DNA of 6,270 bases from WJJR01 sp964440935 (GTDB lineage Bacteria > Zixibacteria > MSB-5A5 > WJJR01), in the NCBI GenBank assembly GCA_964440935.1, contig CAYTTY010000083.1, positions 1 to 6,270 on the forward strand. Reading direction: 5' to 3'. Both the position numbers and the translations under genes were made by a program. Positions within the stretch are counted from its first letter, which is position 1, and each line of letters opens with the position of its first letter. The notes below the pieces were generated by a model. It did no database searches. It was not told where the DNA came from and saw nothing but the letters and a program-made list of their open reading frames with translations. Below are positions 5,506 to 6,270 of the stretch, in pieces.

Positions 5506-5604
5506 ATGGATGACGTACTCCGCAAGATGGTCAACACTCCACCTGAGCCGAAGAAGGAGACTACCAAAAAACGAACAAAGAAGAAGCCGCCAATGAAGGA
5601 CTAA
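5506..5604 (+). CDS. Lysine-rich miniprotein, 32 aa, last gene of the element
   Basis: A short frame from ATG to TAA beginning ten bases after the PIN stop. The product starts MDDVLRKMVNTPPEPKKE and continues into a highly basic end (TTKKRTKKKPPMKD). In-frame ATG codons at 5461, 5464 and 5467 would add up to 15 residues and overlap the acidic tail of the PIN gene. I prefer 5506 because the DDVLRKMVNTPP segment looks like a natural N-terminal helix and the added region is a frame-shifted read of the PIN tail. There is no Shine-Dalgarno for any of them. Small proteins with a ...LRKxLxTPPxPKK... pattern occur in many bacteria in my memory, without known function. Strongly basic character suggests nucleic-acid or acidic-protein binding. 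Confidence 0.55.
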   Translation: MDDVLRKMVNTPPEPKKETTKKRTKKKPPMKD

Positions 5605-5613
5605 TCGGCGGCT
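5585..5613 (+). terminator. Weak terminator-like hairpin at the end of the passenger operon
   Basis: AGCCGCC (5585-5591) pairs with GGCGGCT (5607-5613) across a 15-base loop that contains the TAA stop of the miniprotein. The following GGTTTGTT is only moderately T-rich. The position at the end of the operon and just inside the right inverted repeat fits a terminator, but the long loop makes it weak. Confidence 0.4.
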
Positions 5614-5636
5614 GGTTTGTTATGTATGTAATCGCA
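5614..5636 (-). repeat. Right terminal inverted repeat
   Basis: Read on the minus strand it starts TGCGATTACATAC and ends ACAAACC, matching the left repeat at 19 of 23 positions. It abuts the right target duplication. About nine bases separate the miniprotein stop from its inner edge, so the coding cargo fills the element. Confidence 0.9.
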
Positions 5637-5644
5637 TAGAATAT
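5637..5644. repeat. Target site duplication, right copy
   Basis: Exact second copy of TAGAATAT (3210-3217). Removing the element plus one copy restores a continuous sequence running from the stop of the DUF190 relic into GCGATCACAGG. Confidence 0.9.
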
Positions 5645-5656
5645 GCGATCACAGGT

Positions 5657-5682
5657 GGCGTCATCCGCCGTCGGGCGGCGCC
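5657..5682. repeat. GTCATCC-type palindromic element right of the insertion
   Basis: GGCG (5657-5660) pairs with CGCC (5679-5682) and CCGCC (5665-5669) with GGCGG (5674-5678) around a GTCG loop, with TCAT bulged on the left. This is the same plan as 1756-1787. About 20 bases further on, AAAGGAGGAG (5706-5715) matches the ribosome site that follows the first palindrome, but no start codon lies at ordinary spacing. Confidence 0.5.
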
Positions 5683-5728
5683 TTCTCAAGTCACGGGGTT
5701 CGGACAAAGGAGGAGCAAGTCGCCACAC

Positions 5729-6241
5729 TTGCGAATTGCGATGACCGATAGCTACCAAGAACTCGTCGATCACTTTTGGGCGTGGTCCAAAGAACACTGT
5801 CGTGGCATGGAAATCACGCAAGCTTGCAAGATGTACATATCTGAATTCCGCCCAGGCGAACTCAAGTTTCCTGGGGAATCCGAGCAGCAATGTCGAAGCA
5901 GAGTGCTCTACGAAATAATTAGAAGAGTACCGTTGCATCGTGGTGAAAACGACGAAGCATTTCGAAATACTCTGAAGCAGTACGGGGAGAACCTCAACTC
6001 AATGGAAGGTGTAGAGTTTATCAATACCACTGGCAGCTACCTGCTTGACAGTGAGGACTTAGTCAATGATGCAGAAGCCGTGGTCAGGCAGTATTCACTC
6101 GGAATCAGCCTAGTTATAGATGAGCCAGAACAAGTCACTCGGATTAGGAGTCTAATTGGTCTAATCGCTGCGATTGAATTTGAACCTGATGACTCAGAAC
6201 TTGCCGATCTCTGGGGAGGTGATGTCCGATCTTTCCTGTAA
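5729..6241 (+). CDS. Unrecognised protein, 170 aa
   Basis: I do not recognise a family. It is a soluble, acidic, mostly helical protein without signal peptide, membrane span or zinc motif. Notable stretches are SYQELVDHFWAWSKEH near the N-terminus, an aromatic-rich CKMYISEFRPGELKF, and a very acidic C-terminal third (EFEPDDSELADLWGGD). Start choice is uncertain. The TTG at 5729 lies 13 bases past a strong GGAGGAG (5709-5715), longer than normal. The first ATG, at 5741, gives MTDSYQELVDHFW, a more natural N-terminus, but is even further from that site. Base use is more AT-rich than the left-hand genes and resembles the neighbouring element, although this gene is outside the element's right end. 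It may be accessory cargo of an earlier insertion. No function is proposed. Confidence 0.75.
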   Translation: MRIAMTDSYQELVDHFWAWSKEHCRGMEITQACKMYISEFRPGELKFPGESEQQCRSRVLYEIIRRVPLHRGENDEAFRNTLKQYGENLNSMEGVEFINTTGSYLLDSEDLVNDAEAVVRQYSLGISLVIDEPEQVTRIRSLIGLIAAIEFEPDDSELADLWGGDVRSFL

Positions 6242-6243
6242 AA

Positions 6244-6263
6244 AGGAGTGGGTGTAAACTCCT
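6244..6263. other. Small inverted repeat after the last gene
   Basis: AGGAGT (6244-6249) can pair with ACTCCT (6258-6263) across eight bases, three bases past the stop codon. No T-run follows within the window, so it is not a clear terminator; AAAAGGAG may equally be the ribosome site of a gene beyond the window. Confidence 0.3.
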
Positions 6264-6270
6264 GTTGGAA

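Larger units (their letters stand above)
3218..5636 (+). mobile_element. Complete IS1595-family element with passenger genes
   Basis: A 2,419-bp element bounded by terminal inverted repeats and an exact 8-bp direct repeat. It contains, all on the plus strand, a 302-residue IS1595/ISXO2-type transposase, an unrecognised 243-residue protein, a PIN-domain protein and a 32-residue lysine-rich protein. Overlaps or short gaps between these genes suggest a single transcript. Simple IS1595 members are about 1 kb and encode only the transposase; members with passenger genes are known in this family, and this is of that kind. Base use is visibly richer in A+T than the flanking left-hand genes. It inserted at the stop codon of the DUF190 relic. 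The intact duplication suggests a recent insertion, although the transposase carries a catalytic substitution. Confidence 0.9.

Noticed and set aside
4932..5567. Long minus-strand open frame with a hydrophobic stretch
   Set aside because: It lies wholly opposite the PIN gene, whose catalytic motifs are clear, and shows no recognisable domain; the hydrophobic run is the complement of the acidic GAT/GAA-rich tail.
5631..5649. Perfect 8-bp hairpin ATCGCATA-GAA-TATGCGAT
   Set aside because: It is explained by the chance join of the right inverted repeat end (ending ATCGC) with the target duplication and flanking GCGAT; the left end has no equivalent.
1..6270. CRISPR array or tRNA/rRNA genes
   Set aside because: No regularly spaced repeats with unique spacers and no cloverleaf or rRNA-like stretch were seen; the short direct repeat at 41-69 is a single pair.

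Overview
This is a bacterial window of mixed character. The left part (about 1-3130) has GC-rich coding sequence, strong Shine-Dalgarno sites (AAGGAGGAG before the zinc-ribbon gene) and a textbook intrinsic terminator. The right part (about 3218-6241) is visibly richer in A+T and looks acquired. The gene families present are too widespread to name a phylum, and I do not recognise the genome.

Left to right: a minus-strand type III polyketide synthase (70-1128, TTG start) is separated by a roughly 300-base divergent intergenic region from a 39-residue single-span membrane protein (1423-1542). A small Zn_ribbon_2-type protein (1824-2072) follows and ends at a 12-bp-stem terminator (2095-2126). 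Next comes a two-gene unit: a CrcB/Fluc fluoride exporter (2290-2670) and a DUF190 PII-like protein (2683-3021), with the second gene's ribosome site lying on the stop codon of the first.

Downstream of DUF190 lies the scar of an older event. A diverged copy of the crcB leader (about 3046-3133) is followed directly by a copy of the DUF190 3' end (3135-3212). The simplest reading is an ancestral tandem duplication of the whole crcB-DUF190 unit, with the second copy reduced by an internal deletion.

The stop codon of that relic lies in the 8-bp target duplication TAGAATAT (3210-3217 and 5637-5644) of a complete 2,419-bp IS1595-type element (3218-5636). Its terminal inverted repeats match at 19 of 23 positions. 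The element carries an operon-like set: transposase; an unrecognised 243-residue protein whose start overlaps the transposase stop (ATGA); a PIN-domain protein with a strongly acidic tail; and a lysine-rich 32-residue miniprotein. The transposase has all expected landmarks except that the first catalytic Asp reads Asn142, so this copy may be unable to move itself although its ends and target duplication look fresh. The passenger set is the best candidate for an undescribed system here: a predicted RNase cargo with a possible partner or antitoxin.

Right of the element are a hairpin, a strong ribosome-binding sequence with no start codon at normal spacing, and an unrecognised 170-residue gene (5729-6241). 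Short GTCATNCC-type palindromes recur in the intergenic regions (1756, 2252, 5657).
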